Source: CAZIGM01 sp964538675 | GTDB taxonomy: Bacteria; Bacillota; Bacilli; Tepidibacillales; Tepidibacillaceae | Direction: 5' to 3' | Assembly (NCBI GenBank): GCA_964538675.1 | Contig: CAZIGM010000030.1 | Span: forward strand, 1 to 24,004 | Length of the DNA: 24,004 bases | In this document: positions 7,441 through 15,628 of the stretch, piece by piece | How positions within the stretch are numbered: the first letter of the stretch is position 1 | Layout of the letters: each line of letters opens with the position of its first letter | Position numbers and translations under genes: made by a program | The notes under the pieces: model-generated | Databases searched by the model: none | The model's input: only the letters and a program-made list of their open reading frames with translations | What the model was told of the DNA's origin: nothing

Positions 7441-10311
7441 ATGCCACAAGAGAAAATAGAAATTAAAGGTGCTAGAGTGCATAATTTAAAAAATATTAAT
7501 GTTTCTATTCCAAGGGATAAATTTGTTGTTTTAACGGGATTAAGTGGATCGGGGAAATCCTCTTTGGCTTTTGACACAATATATGCTGAGGGGCAAAGGC
7601 GTTATGTTGAATCATTATCAGCATATGCCAGACAATTTTTAGGGCAAATGGACAAACCAGATGTAGATTCAATTGATGGACTTTCCCCTGCAATTTCAAT
7701 AGACCAAAAAACTACAAGTAGAAATCCAAGATCAACAGTAGGAACAATAACTGAAATCTATGATTATTTACGTTTATTATATGCAAGAGTGGGTAAACCT
7801 CATTGTCCAATACATGGAAATGAAATAACATCACAAACTATTGAACAGATGGTAGATAGAATAAAAATATATCCGGAAAAAACCAAAATTCAAATTTTAG
7901 CACCAATTATTGAGGGAAGAAAAGGAGAACATACAAAAGTATTAGAAGAAATTAAGAAAAAGGGATTTGTTAGGGTTAGAATTGACGGAAAGATCATGGA
8001 CATAAGTGATGATATAGTATTAGAAAAAAATAAAAAACACACAATAGAGTTAGTGGTTGATCGAATAGTCATAAAGCCTGATATAGAAACACGTTTAGCG
8101 GATTCTCTTGAAACAGCTCTAAAAATGACTGAAGGTAAAGTGAAAGTTGATATTAACGGAGAGGAAGAATTATTGTTTAGTCAAAAACTTGCATGTCCAA
8201 TATGCGGTTTTAGCATGGATGAACTTTCACCGAGAATGTTTTCATTTAATAGCCCGTATGGTGCATGTCCTTCATGTGATGGATTAGGGAGTAAAATGGA
8301 AATTGACTTAGATCTTATTATTCCCGATAATACAAAGTCTCTAAAAGATGGAGCAATAGAACCTTGGGCAGGCGTTAGTTCAACTTACTATCCACAGTTG
8401 TTAGAGGCAATTTGTAATCACATGGGCATAGATTTTGATACTCCAGTTAATAAAATAAGTGAAAAGGAATTAACGACAATTCTATATGGTTCAAAAGGAG
8501 AAAGAATTTATTTCCGTTATGAAAATGAATTTGGACATGTAAGAGAAGCTAAAGTAGCGTTTGAAGGTGTTATTCCAAATCTTGAAAGAAGATATAAAGA
8601 TACATCTTCAGATTATGTAAGAGATCATATCGAAAATTATATGAGTCAGAAAGAATGTCCTAAATGTAATGGAGCACGCTTAAAGAAAGAGATTATCTCA
8701 GTTAAGGTCGGAGGATATGATATTGCTCATATTACTGAACTATCAATAAATGATGTATTAGATTTTTTCAATAAATTGGAATTGAACAAAAAGGATAGTA
8801 CAATAGCCGAGTTGGTTTTAAAAGAAATAAAAGAAAGATTAGGTTTTTTAAAAAATGTAGGTCTAGATTATTTAACTTTAAGTCGTGCTGCTGGTTCATT
8901 ATCGGGTGGGGAGGCTCAACGTATTAGACTTGCAACACAAATCGGTTCAAGTTTAATGGGAGTTCTTTATATATTAGATGAACCAAGTATTGGGCTTCAT
9001 CAAAGGGATAACAATCGTTTACTGAAAACTTTAAAGCATATGCGAGATTTAGGAAACACTTTAATAATAGTTGAACATGATGAGGATACGATGTTAGCAG
9101 CTGATTATATTATAGACATTGGACCAGGGGCAGGAATTCATGGTGGAGAAATAATAGCAAAAGGAACTCCAGCGGATATTATGAAAAGCGAAAACTCTTT
9201 AACTGGTCAATATTTAAGTGGTAAAAAATTCGTTCCTCTACCTTTAGAAAGAAAAAGTCCCAATGGTAATTGGATAAGAATAAAAGAAGCAAAAGAAAAC
9301 AATTTAAAAAGTATTGATGTTGATATTCCTTTAGGAGTATTTACAAGTATTACAGGTGTTTCTGGTTCAGGTAAGAGCACACTTATTAATGAGATTTTAT
9401 ATAAATCTTTAGCAAAAGAATTACATCGTTCTAAGCAAAAACCAGGAAAATACAAGGAGATAAAAGGTATTGAACACTTAGATAGGGTAGTAGAAATAGA
9501 TCAATCTCCTATAGGAAGAACACCAAGGTCTAATCCTGCAACTTATACAGGAGTATTTGATGACATACGAGATCTTTTTGCTGAAACAAATGAGGCGAAG
9601 GTTAGAGGATATAAGAAGGGACGTTTTAGTTTTAATGTTAAAGGTGGAAGATGTGAGGCTTGTCGTGGTGATGGAATAATAAAAATAGAGATGCACTTTC
9701 TTCCTGATGTTTATGTACCATGTGAAGTTTGTAAAGGAAAAAGATATAATCGTGAGACACTTGAAATTAAATATAAGGAAAAGACGATTGCGGATATTTT
9801 AGATACAACTGTAGAGGATGCATTAGAGTTCTTTAAAAACATTCCGCGTATTCATAGAAAGCTACAAACAATTTATGATGTAGGCTTAAGTTATATGAAA
9901 TTAGGACAACCAGCCACAACCTTATCAGGAGGCGAAGCACAAAGAGTTAAATTAGCGTCAGAGTTATACAAGAGAAGTAAAGGCAGAACATTATATATTC
10001 TCGATGAGCCCACGACTGGACTTCATATTGATGATGTTGCAAGGCTTTTAATAGTTTTGCAAAAATTAGTTGAGAATGGTGATTCAGTTCTTGTTATAGA
10101 ACATAATCTAGATGTAATTAAGACATCTGATTATATTATTGATTTAGGACCAGAGGGTGGAGATGGTGGTGGTACTGTAATAACGCAAGGTACACCGGAG
10201 CAAGTAATTGAGGTCGAGCAATCATATACAGGCCAATATTTAAAACCAATAATATTAAGAGATCGAGAAAAAATAGATAAAAAAGATAAAGAATATATAA
10301 AAACGACATAA
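7441..10311 (+). CDS. uvrA: Excinuclease ABC subunit A (UvrA)
   Basis: UvrA is the DNA-damage-sensing ABC ATPase that loads UvrB. The 956 residues are full length with two ABC modules. The first Walker A is G33-S40 (GLSGSGKS) and the second is GVSGSGKS; LSGGEAQR signatures occur in both halves, each followed by an ILDEP Walker B. Both zinc-binding sites are intact: C252-x2-C255-x20-C276-x2-C279 in the first half and C738-x2-C741-x19-C761-x2-C764 in the second. The ribosome binding site (AAGGAG, about 7427-7432) lies inside the end of uvrB, showing translational coupling. No strong terminator follows before yvlC. Confidence 0.98.
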   Translation: MPQEKIEIKGARVHNLKNINVSIPRDKFVVLTGLSGSGKSSLAFDTIYAEGQRRYVESLSAYARQFLGQMDKPDVDSIDGLSPAISIDQKTTSRNPRSTVGTITEIYDYLRLLYARVGKPHCPIHGNEITSQTIEQMVDRIKIYPEKTKIQILAPIIEGRKGEHTKVLEEIKKKGFVRVRIDGKIMDISDDIVLEKNKKHTIELVVDRIVIKPDIETRLADSLETALKMTEGKVKVDINGEEELLFSQKLACPICGFSMDELSPRMFSFNSPYGACPSCDGLGSKMEIDLDLIIPDNTKSLKDGAIEPWAGVSSTYYPQLLEAICNHMGIDFDTPVNKISEKELTTILYGSKGERIYFRYENEFGHVREAKVAFEGVIPNLERRYKDTSSDYVRDHIENYMSQKECPKCNGARLKKEIISVKVGGYDIAHITELSINDVLDFFNKLELNKKDSTIAELVLKEIKERLGFLKNVGLDYLTLSRAAGSLSGGEAQRIRLATQIGSSLMGVLYILDEPSIGLHQRDNNRLLKTLKHMRDLGNTLIIVEHDEDTMLAADYIIDIGPGAGIHGGEIIAKGTPADIMKSENSLTGQYLSGKKFVPLPLERKSPNGNWIRIKEAKENNLKSIDVDIPLGVFTSITGVSGSGKSTLINEILYKSLAKELHRSKQKPGKYKEIKGIEHLDRVVEIDQSPIGRTPRSNPATYTGVFDDIRDLFAETNEAKVRGYKKGRFSFNVKGGRCEACRGDGIIKIEMHFLPDVYVPCEVCKGKRYNRETLEIKYKEKTIADILDTTVEDALEFFKNIPRIHRKLQTIYDVGLSYMKLGQPATTLSGGEAQRVKLASELYKRSKGRTLYILDEPTTGLHIDDVARLLIVLQKLVENGDSVLVIEHNLDVIKTSDYIIDLGPEGGDGGGTVITQGTPEQVIEVEQSYTGQYLKPIILRDREKIDKKDKEYIKTT

Positions 10312-10387
10312 AATTAATAATATATGAAACCTTTTGGGCATAAAAAGAGTATTGTAATAATAGAATAAGAAAGGGTGCGTGAATATA

Positions 10388-10573
10388 ATGAATAAATTAA
10401 GAAGATCCCGATATCAAAAAATGTTGGCTGGGGTGTTAGGCGGCGTTGCAGAATATCTTAATATTGATCCAACAATAGTTCGTTTATTATATGTTCTAAT
10501 AGCGATATTTACTGGTGGTTTCCCACTTCTTATAATATATATAATTGCTATTTTTGTAATGCCATTAGAATAG
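10388..10573 (+). CDS. yvlC: PspC-domain small membrane protein (YvlC-like)
   Basis: This is a 61-residue PspC-family protein. It starts with the basic RRSRYQKMLAGVLGGVAEYL segment and NIDPTIVRLLYVL, both typical of PspC, and ends in one long hydrophobic helix (about 33-58). PspC-like proteins act in envelope or membrane stress sensing. An in-frame GTG at 10379 would add three residues, but the AAAGGGTG ribosome binding site (10370-10377) sits almost on top of it, and the family usually begins near the ATG at 10388. YvlC followed by YvlD close to uvrA is the order known from Bacillus; yvlA and yvlB are not present here. Confidence 0.85.
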   Translation: MNKLRRSRYQKMLAGVLGGVAEYLNIDPTIVRLLYVLIAIFTGGFPLLIIYIIAIFVMPLE

Positions 10574-10594
10574 TTAGAAAAATGGAGTGATAAA

Positions 10595-10936
10595 ATGAAG
10601 TGGATTGTAAAAATATTTTTAAATGGTATAGCCTTAATCATAGTTGCTCAGTTAATATCGGGAATTGAGATTAAAGGATTTACAGCTGCATTAATAGCGG
10701 CAGTTATCTTAGGCTTAGTAAATACATTTATACGTCCAATCCTTCTATTGTTAACACTACCAATAACATTTTTCACACTAGGACTGTTTATATTAGTAAT
10801 TAATGCATTAACTTTTGCTTTTACTGCATGGATTGTAGAAGGATTTTATGTATATAGTTTTTGGGGAGCGTTTTTTGGTGCCCTTTTAACAAGTTTATTT
10901 AGCTGGATTCTTAATGGAATAAGTAAAGAAAAATAA
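10595..10936 (+). CDS. yvlD: YvlD-like membrane protein (phage holin 4 superfamily)
   Basis: The protein has 113 residues and consists almost entirely of four hydrophobic helices. The family-typical segments NTFIRPILLLLTLPITFFTLGLF and INALTFAFTAWIVEGF are present. It belongs to the YvlD / phage-holin-4 superfamily; despite the name these chromosomal proteins are not phage lysis proteins, and in Bacillus they sit in the LiaRS-related envelope stress unit with yvlC. It starts 21 bases after yvlC with a ribosome binding site-like GGAGTGA (about 10584), so the two are co-transcribed. Its exact biochemical role is unknown. Confidence 0.85.
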   Translation: MKWIVKIFLNGIALIIVAQLISGIEIKGFTAALIAAVILGLVNTFIRPILLLLTLPITFFTLGLFILVINALTFAFTAWIVEGFYVYSFWGAFFGALLTSLFSWILNGISKEK

Positions 10937-10965
10937 TATTTTAAGTTAACAAAATGAAAGGCTGA

Positions 10966-10994
10966 ACACTCATCTTTTAGATGTGTGTTTTTTT
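10966..10994 (+). terminator. Rho-independent terminator after yvlD
   Basis: ACACTCATCT (10966-10975) pairs with AGATGTGTGT (10979-10988) with one mismatch, followed by a seven-T run ending at 10994. It lies 29 bases after the yvlD stop. Confidence 0.75.
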
Positions 10995-11061
10995 ACTGTT
11001 AGTAATTGAATATGGTAAAATTAATATAGATAAAAATACAAGATAAAAAAGGGTTGAAGAT

Positions 11062-11865
11062 ATGAAATATAAATTAGTTGCAATTGATCTAGATGATACG
11101 TTATTAGACGATGATCTTTCAATATCGGCTCAAACAATAGATGTTATACAAGAGGCTGTAGCAAAAGGCGTAGTTGTTACTTTAGCAACAGGTAGAATGT
11201 ATAAATCTGCAGTTAAATATGCAAAACAGCTTAATTTAAATGTTCCCATTATTACTTATCAAGGAGCCTATATAAAAAACGTTTTAGATGGTAAAGAATT
11301 ATATAAGAAATATATATCTTACGTTTATTCTATAGATATATTAAAAAGATTAAAGGAAATGAATAAAGCTATACAAGTCTATATAAATGATGAATTATAT
11401 GTTCAGACAGGTAATCCCTATATAGAAGATTATAGTAGACTTACACAGGTTAATTATCATATAGTAGACGATTTATTTGAGTTGATTGATGAAAATAGAT
11501 TGCCTTATAAAATTATAGCTATAGATAAACCTGAGGAAGTATTACATATGTTAAAGGAATTTAAAAAATTGTATAGGGATAAATTAAATGTTAATACATC
11601 AAAACCGAATTTTCTAGAATTTTCAAATATTGAAGCAAGTAAAGGACAAGCTATAAATTTTCTTGCATATCAAAATAATATCTCTATGGAAGAAGTAATA
11701 GCTATTGGTGACAGTTATAATGACTTGGATATGATAGAAATGGCTGGATTGGGTGTTGCAATGGAAAATTCTCATCCAAGAATAAAAGAGGCAGCTGACT
11801 ATGTAACAAAGACAAACAATGATCATGGTGTGTGGGAAGTATTTCAAAAGTTCATTCTTAAGTAA
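11062..11865 (+). CDS. Cof-type HAD-superfamily phosphatase
   Basis: This is a 267-residue HAD hydrolase of the Cof / IIB cap subfamily, which dephosphorylates sugar phosphates, nucleotides or cofactors such as FMN; the substrate cannot be told from sequence. Motif I is DLDDTL with the nucleophile D9 and acid/base D11, motif II is ATGR, motif III/IV is the GDSYNDLDMIEMAG region near residue 214, and a C2-type cap lies between. The length is normal for the family. AAGGG followed by TTGAAG upstream of the ATG at 11062 gives a moderate ribosome binding site. It stands alone between the yvlD terminator and the large palindromic repeat at 11874, which begins 9 bases after its stop codon. Confidence 0.88.
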   Translation: MKYKLVAIDLDDTLLDDDLSISAQTIDVIQEAVAKGVVVTLATGRMYKSAVKYAKQLNLNVPIITYQGAYIKNVLDGKELYKKYISYVYSIDILKRLKEMNKAIQVYINDELYVQTGNPYIEDYSRLTQVNYHIVDDLFELIDENRLPYKIIAIDKPEEVLHMLKEFKKLYRDKLNVNTSKPNFLEFSNIEASKGQAINFLAYQNNISMEEVIAIGDSYNDLDMIEMAGLGVAMENSHPRIKEAADYVTKTNNDHGVWEVFQKFILK

Positions 11866-11873
11866 ATACTTTA

Positions 11874-12223
11874 ATCCAGATATGATAAGACCCCCACTTA
11901 CACACAAAGTGTGCAAGACTCGTTAAAGGAACAAAATTCCTTAGTCTCGCTATGTTAAGTGGGGGAGAATGAATTTAGGATAAAGTCTCACATAGGTCGA
12001 CTTGACACTTTAGTGTCTTAGCGTCACTTGTGCTCTTGAATTAGCAACAATGGGTTACTTCTTGTGTACATAGCACGACTAAATGCTTTAGCATTATAGC
12101 GTGACTTGCATAGCATGACTAAGTGCTTTAGCACATTAGCATGACTTGTGCTCTCGAGTGTACTCTAGAGTACTAAAATTCGTATGAAATTAAAACTTCA
12201 CCTGAATAAAATTCGGCTTTATT
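11874..12223 (+). repeat. Modular palindromic repeat, copy A (largest)
   Basis: This copy fills most of the 496-base gap between the Cof phosphatase and hprK. It opens with ATCCAGATATGATAAGA and a perfect 10-bp stem (CCCCCACTTA at 11891-11900 with TAAGTGGGGG at 11956-11965). The stem encloses further small hairpins (AAGGAA/TTCCTT around 11926-11942, with AGACT/AGTCT outside). GAGAATGAATTTAGGATAAAG follows, a segment shared with copy B. Then come three hairpin-bearing units at 12004-12150, a perfect 14-bp palindrome GTACTCTAGAGTAC (12160-12173), and a terminal AATAAA-ATTCGGC-TTTATT hairpin (12205-12223) shared with copy C. No coding remnant is visible. It looks like a non-autonomous palindromic mobile element; an IS200/IS605-type origin is an inference from architecture. 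Confidence 0.8.
12071..12150 (+). repeat. Two tandem 40-bp units with small hairpins inside copy A
   Basis: Units 12071-12110 and 12111-12150 are identical at 32 of 40 positions. Each holds a short stem around a TTTA loop (AATGC-TTTA-GCATT and GTGC-TTTA-GCAC). A related partial unit lies at 12004-12035 (GACAC-TTTA-GTGTC). The 22 bases 12088-12109 recur exactly, inverted, at 23983-24004. Confidence 0.8.
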
Positions 12224-12261
12224 AATTTTAATGTTATAAACACTATTTTTAACTGATAAAA

Positions 12262-12291
12262 TTTACTTTATCTATTAAAATAATTTATAAT
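12262..12291 (+). promoter_or_regulatory. Probable SigA-type promoter of hprK
   Basis: A -35 like TTTACT (12262-12267), an 18-base spacer and a perfect TATAAT (12286-12291) are seen, with a second overlapping TATAAT at 12291-12296. A GATAAA/TTTATC hairpin (12255-12272) overlaps the -35, and a 6-bp hairpin CGACTG/CAGTCG (12302-12319) would lie at the transcript start. The -35 match is weak. Confidence 0.5.
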
Positions 12292-12361
12292 ATAATTAAT
12301 GCGACTGGATAAACAGTCGTTTAACTATTTAACTTGCTCTATCCTTTAGGAGGAGATTTTT

Positions 12362-13291
12362 ATGGGAAGAGAAATATCGGTAAAAGAAGTGAAAAAGGAA
12401 CTTGAATTAGTAATAATAAATGAATCAGTTGATTTAGATAGATTAATTGTAGTCTCAGATCTTCATCGTCCTGGAATTGAATTATCTGGGTACTTTAACT
12501 TTTATCCATCAGAAAGAGTACAAATATTGGGTAAAACTGAATTATCATTCATTGATGAAATGGATTCTAATATAAAAAGAGAGCGAATCGAGCTTTTATG
12601 TAAAGATGATACTCCATGTATAATTCTAACTCGTGATTTACCTGAACCATCAGAACTACTTGAGATTTCCTCTAAAAGAGGAATTCCGTTACTTAGAACA
12701 AAACTAAGCACTACACGTTTTATAAGTAAATTAACAAATTATCTTGAAGATCAATTAGCCCCAACAAAAACATTACCTGGTGTACTTATAGACGTATATG
12801 GTGTTGGAATACTAATAACGGGGAATAGTGGTATAGGAAAGAGTGAAACGGCATTAGAATTAATTAAAAGAGGACATAGACTAGTAGCTGATGATGTAGT
12901 AGAATTAAAAAAGTCCTCTGATAACAAATTAATTGGAACAGCACCTAAATTAATAAGGCATCATTTAGAAATTAGAGGAATTGGTATTATTGATGTATTA
13001 ACATTATTTGGTGCTGGGGCAGTCAAAATATATAAAAAGATAACTTTAGTTGTAAATCTGGAGATGTGGGATAAAAACAAAGAATATGATCGCCTAGGAG
13101 TAGATGAGGTGACTATTAATATTTTAGGAAACGAACTACCTATTAATACAATTCCAGTTAGACCTGGTAGAAATATAGCTGTTCTAATAGAAGTTATTGC
13201 GATGAATTATCGTTTGAAATCAATGGGATATAATGCAGCCAAAGATTTAACAGATCGCTTATCCAAATATATTAAGACCCCCACTTCTTAA
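12362..13291 (+). CDS. hprK: HPr kinase/phosphorylase (HprK)
   Basis: HprK phosphorylates Ser46 of HPr with ATP or PPi and also removes that phosphate, controlling carbon catabolite repression in Firmicutes. The 309 residues are the usual length. The Walker A motif is G154-S161 (GNSGIGKS), followed by the HRLVADDVVEL Asp region and the HprK signature around residues 200-215 (LEIRGIGIIDVLTLFG). The NYRLKSMGYNAA segment is also family-typical. A strong ribosome binding site AGGAGG (12348-12353) lies 8 bases before the ATG. Odd: the last codons (KTPTS) and the stop are made by palindromic repeat copy B, so the C-terminal tail beyond about residue 300 is repeat-derived or repeat-altered. ppaX, two genes on, removes the PPi made by the phosphorylase reaction. 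Confidence 0.97.
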   Translation: MGREISVKEVKKELELVIINESVDLDRLIVVSDLHRPGIELSGYFNFYPSERVQILGKTELSFIDEMDSNIKRERIELLCKDDTPCIILTRDLPEPSELLEISSKRGIPLLRTKLSTTRFISKLTNYLEDQLAPTKTLPGVLIDVYGVGILITGNSGIGKSETALELIKRGHRLVADDVVELKKSSDNKLIGTAPKLIRHHLEIRGIGIIDVLTLFGAGAVKIYKKITLVVNLEMWDKNKEYDRLGVDEVTINILGNELPINTIPVRPGRNIAVLIEVIAMNYRLKSMGYNAAKDLTDRLSKYIKTPTS

Positions 13292-13361
13292 GTGGAGGAG
13301 AATGAATTAAGGATAAGTCTCACTAATATCGCAAAATACGCGATAAAAGTTCGGCTTTATC
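13262..13361 (+). repeat. Modular palindromic repeat, copy B, overlapping the hprK 3' end
   Basis: A diverged lead (TCCAAATATATTAAGACCCC) is followed by the hairpin CCACTT/AAGTGG (13281-13286 with 13290-13295). GGAGAATGAATTAAGGATAAG with TCTCAC after it matches copy A. A TATCGC/GCGATA hairpin (13327-13332 with 13340-13345) and a GATAAA-AGTTCGGC-TTTATC hairpin (13342-13361) complete the copy. The hprK stop codon TAA (13289-13291) lies inside the first hairpin. The last hairpin may serve as a weak terminator or processing site, but there is no T run. Confidence 0.75.
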
Positions 13362-13409
13362 AGAAAGCATGAATAATATTATCGATAAAGGATAAGAGGG
13401 AGATGAATT

Positions 13410-14300
13410 ATGACTAGTGTTGCAATTGATCCAATAGCCTTTCAAGTGGGCAATTTTTCGGTTTATTGGTATGGGACAATTTTGGGATTAGCAACTATAA
13501 TTGGCACTTTGCTTGCTTTTTATGAATGTAAAAGGATAGGGTATAATTCAGATATATTGTTGGATTTATTGATTTTTGCTATACCTTTGGCAATAGTGGG
13601 AGCAAGAGCATATTATGTACTTTTTAATTTAGATTATTATATTGCAAATCCTGCTGAAATAATAGCTACTCGACATGGTGGTTTAGCTATTCATGGTGTT
13701 TTGATAGGAGGTATTTTGACTGCTATTGTTTTTGCAAAAATTAAAAAAGTATCTTTTATACAGTTGGCTGATATTACTGCACCTAGCATTCTTCTAGGAC
13801 AGGCTATTGGTAGATGGGGGAATTTTATAAATCAAGAGGCACATGGTGGACCTGTAAATTTGGAGTATTTACAGAATCTTCAACTACCACAATTTATTAT
13901 CAATCAAATGTATATAGATGGAGTATATTATCACCCCACATTTTTATATGAATCAACATGGAGCATAATAGGGGTAGTTTTTCTCATATGGTTAAGGTTA
14001 AAAAATCCACTTAGAGGGATTGTATTTTCAAGTTATTTAATTTGGTATTCAGTCGGAAGATTTTTTATTGAAGGATTACGTACTGATAGTCTAGCTTTTA
14101 ATGGTCCAGAATGGCTTGCATCGTTTATGAATTTTTTATGGTCACCAATGAGATTGTTTTTTGAACCAGGTGCTATGGCGTATGGTGATGTAAGAACAGC
14201 ACAATTTATTAGTATTTTAGCAATCGTAGGTCTTTTTATATATATTTATTATATTAAAGCTATAAAAAATTCTTCCGTTAGATATAATGAGTTGTATTAA
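13410..14300 (+). CDS. lgt: Prolipoprotein diacylglyceryl transferase (Lgt)
   Basis: Lgt transfers a diacylglyceryl group from phosphatidylglycerol to the lipobox cysteine of prolipoproteins in the membrane. The 296-residue protein has about seven hydrophobic membrane segments. The Lgt signature GRWGNFINQEAHGG contains R135, the counterpart of the essential Arg143 of E. coli. The H89GGLAIH95G segment contains H95, corresponding to His103. The N-terminus (IDPIAFQVGNFSVYWYG) is family-typical. A GAGGGAG ribosome binding site precedes the ATG at 13410. Gene order hprK-lgt-ppaX is the Bacillus arrangement; here repeat B separates hprK from lgt. Confidence 0.97.
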   Translation: MTSVAIDPIAFQVGNFSVYWYGTILGLATIIGTLLAFYECKRIGYNSDILLDLLIFAIPLAIVGARAYYVLFNLDYYIANPAEIIATRHGGLAIHGVLIGGILTAIVFAKIKKVSFIQLADITAPSILLGQAIGRWGNFINQEAHGGPVNLEYLQNLQLPQFIINQMYIDGVYYHPTFLYESTWSIIGVVFLIWLRLKNPLRGIVFSSYLIWYSVGRFFIEGLRTDSLAFNGPEWLASFMNFLWSPMRLFFEPGAMAYGDVRTAQFISILAIVGLFIYIYYIKAIKNSSVRYNELY

Positions 14301-14318
14301 TGAATTGGGTGAATTATT

Positions 14319-14963
14319 ATGAAATATAAAACTTTGTTGTTTGATTTAGATGGGACAATTATTAATACAAATGAGTTAATAATTAACTCTTTCTTATACA
14401 CCTTGGACAGATATTTTCCTGGAAAATATAATAGAGAATTGCTAATACCTCATCTTGGAAAAACTTTATATGAGCAAATGGAATCTTTTGGAGATAAAAA
14501 AATAGCAGAAGAGATGGTGCAAGTTTATCGTGAACATAATTTAAGAACACATGATGACATGGTTAAAGAATTTCCATATGTTAAAGAGGTTCTTCATGAC
14601 CTATACTCTTTAGGACATACAATGGGTATTGTTACAACAAAAATGAAGTCGACAGCTTTAATGGGACTAAAATTATTTGAACTGGATAAATTGATGAGTA
14701 CTGTCATAGGGTATGAGGATACCAAGCAACATAAACCAGATCCTGCCCCTATCCATCTCGCAATAGAACGTTTAGAAGCTGACCCGAAAACAACCTTAAT
14801 GGTAGGAGATTCTCAATATGACATTGAGGCAGCAAATATTGCTGGAATTACATCAATCGGTGTAGGTTGGAGTCTAAAAGGAAGAGAATTTATTAATCAA
14901 TTTAATCCAGATTATATGATTGATGATATGCGTGAATTAATTCCTATTGTGAGGGGAAATTGA
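14319..14963 (+). CDS. ppaX: Pyrophosphatase PpaX (HAD superfamily)
   Basis: PpaX hydrolyses the inorganic pyrophosphate released when HprK dephosphorylates HPr-Ser-P. The 214 residues have HAD motif I DLDGTI (nucleophile D9, acid/base D11), a helical cap with the PpaX-like NTNELIINSFLYTLDRYFPG segment, the motif III lysine in KQHKPDP and motif IV GDSQYDIEAA. The length and placement after hprK-lgt match the Bacillus gene. It starts 18 bases after lgt and is followed three bases later by the acyltransferase gene, indicating one transcript. A generic phosphoglycolate phosphatase label would be the alternative, but the context favours PpaX. Confidence 0.9.
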   Translation: MKYKTLLFDLDGTIINTNELIINSFLYTLDRYFPGKYNRELLIPHLGKTLYEQMESFGDKKIAEEMVQVYREHNLRTHDDMVKEFPYVKEVLHDLYSLGHTMGIVTTKMKSTALMGLKLFELDKLMSTVIGYEDTKQHKPDPAPIHLAIERLEADPKTTLMVGDSQYDIEAANIAGITSIGVGWSLKGREFINQFNPDYMIDDMRELIPIVRGN

Positions 14964-14966
14964 ACT

Positions 14967-15455
14967 ATGAGAAACGTTACTCGGCATCAAGTCGATGAAG
15001 GCAGTAACTCTCTTTGGCAGGTCTATAAAACGGTTAGCTTTTGGAAGGTAATGAAGAGCTTTACAATAATCACGATTGCACGTTTCATACCATGGTTATC
15101 AATTAAAAATTGGCTCTATCGTACATTTTTACATATGGAGATAGGAAAAAAAACTGCTATTGGATTAATGGTTATGATGGACACAATGTTTCCAGAAAAA
15201 ATCCATATTGGTGAAAACTCTATTATAGGCTATAATTCAACAATATTAGCACATGAATATATGATTGACGAATATCGTTTAGGTGAGGTATATATAGGGT
15301 CCAATGTTATGATTGGGGCAAAAGTGATTATATTACCAGGGGTAACAATTGGTGATAATGCGGTAGTAGGTGCAGGTTCGGTTGTCACAAGGGATATCCC
15401 TCCTAATACTTTTTCCGCAGGGAATCCAGCAAAGCTAATTAGAAATTTGAGTTAA
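14967..15455 (+). CDS. yvoF: Hexapeptide-repeat (left-handed beta-helix) acyltransferase, YvoF-like
   Basis: This is a 162-residue acyltransferase of the LbetaH (XAT/WbbJ-like) type. Residues about 1-60 contain an amphipathic, partly hydrophobic segment. Residues about 70-155 carry hexapeptide turns (IHIGENSIIGYNSTIL, VYIGSNVMIGAKVIILPGVTIGDNAVVGAGSVVTRDIPPNT), ending in the SAGNPAKLIR tail typical of CoA-dependent O-acetyltransferases. The acceptor is unknown. In Bacillus the same gene follows ppaX and is itself followed by hisZ and the his operon; here the his link is replaced by the activase operon. A ribosome binding site (GAGGGG, 14951-14956) lies inside the end of ppaX. Confidence 0.85.
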   Translation: MRNVTRHQVDEGSNSLWQVYKTVSFWKVMKSFTIITIARFIPWLSIKNWLYRTFLHMEIGKKTAIGLMVMMDTMFPEKIHIGENSIIGYNSTILAHEYMIDEYRLGEVYIGSNVMIGAKVIILPGVTIGDNAVVGAGSVVTRDIPPNTFSAGNPAKLIRNLS

Positions 15456-15463
15456 ATATTATT

Positions 15464-15529
15464 CAGCCTATAATTTTTGTTGAATTTGTCAACACTCTGT
15501 AAAGTCCAGTTATTAACTGGACTTTTTTT
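15464..15529 (+). terminator. Repeat module plus strong terminator after yvoF
   Basis: The stretch 15464-15499 is a diverged copy of 5256-5288 (CAGCCTA, a T-rich spacer, then GTTGA/TCAAC around TTTG and CTCTG). Directly after it, AAAGTCCAGT (15501-15510) and ACTGGACTTT (15516-15525) form a perfect 10-bp stem followed by a T run. This is the clearest intrinsic terminator in the window and ends the hprK-yvoF unit. Confidence 0.85.
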
Positions 15530-15611
15530 AATACAAAAAAATTATTGTAAAATATGTTAATTTTTTTTGTTTTAATGGACAAAATAAGAAATTGAAATGA
15601 AAAAATATGTT

Positions 15612-15619
15612 TAAGGGTG
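15612..15619 (+). promoter_or_regulatory. Ribosome binding site that decides the activase start
   Basis: TAAGGGTG lies about 10 bases before the ATG at 15629. The in-frame GTG at 15617 is inside this Shine-Dalgarno sequence and has no site of its own, so the shorter protein starting MNSIYVGVDIG is preferred. Confidence 0.6.
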
Positions 15620-15628
15620 AAAATTAAA

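Noticed and set aside
10595..10936. YvlD-like gene as a sign of prophage because of the holin family name
   Set aside because: It sits with yvlC in a chromosomal housekeeping order and no phage genes are nearby.
12071..12150. Tandem 40-bp units as a CRISPR array
   Set aside because: There are only two adjoining units with 80% identity, no unique spacers between them and no cas genes in the window.
11866..12361. Remnant of a tnpA or tnpB transposase gene inside repeat copy A
   Set aside because: No translation on either strand shows a recognisable transposase segment; the region is all short palindromes.
15541..15611. Promoter of the activase operon
   Set aside because: A promoter must exist after the terminator at 15501-15529, but the stretch is so AT-rich that several weak -35/-10 pairs are possible and none stands out.
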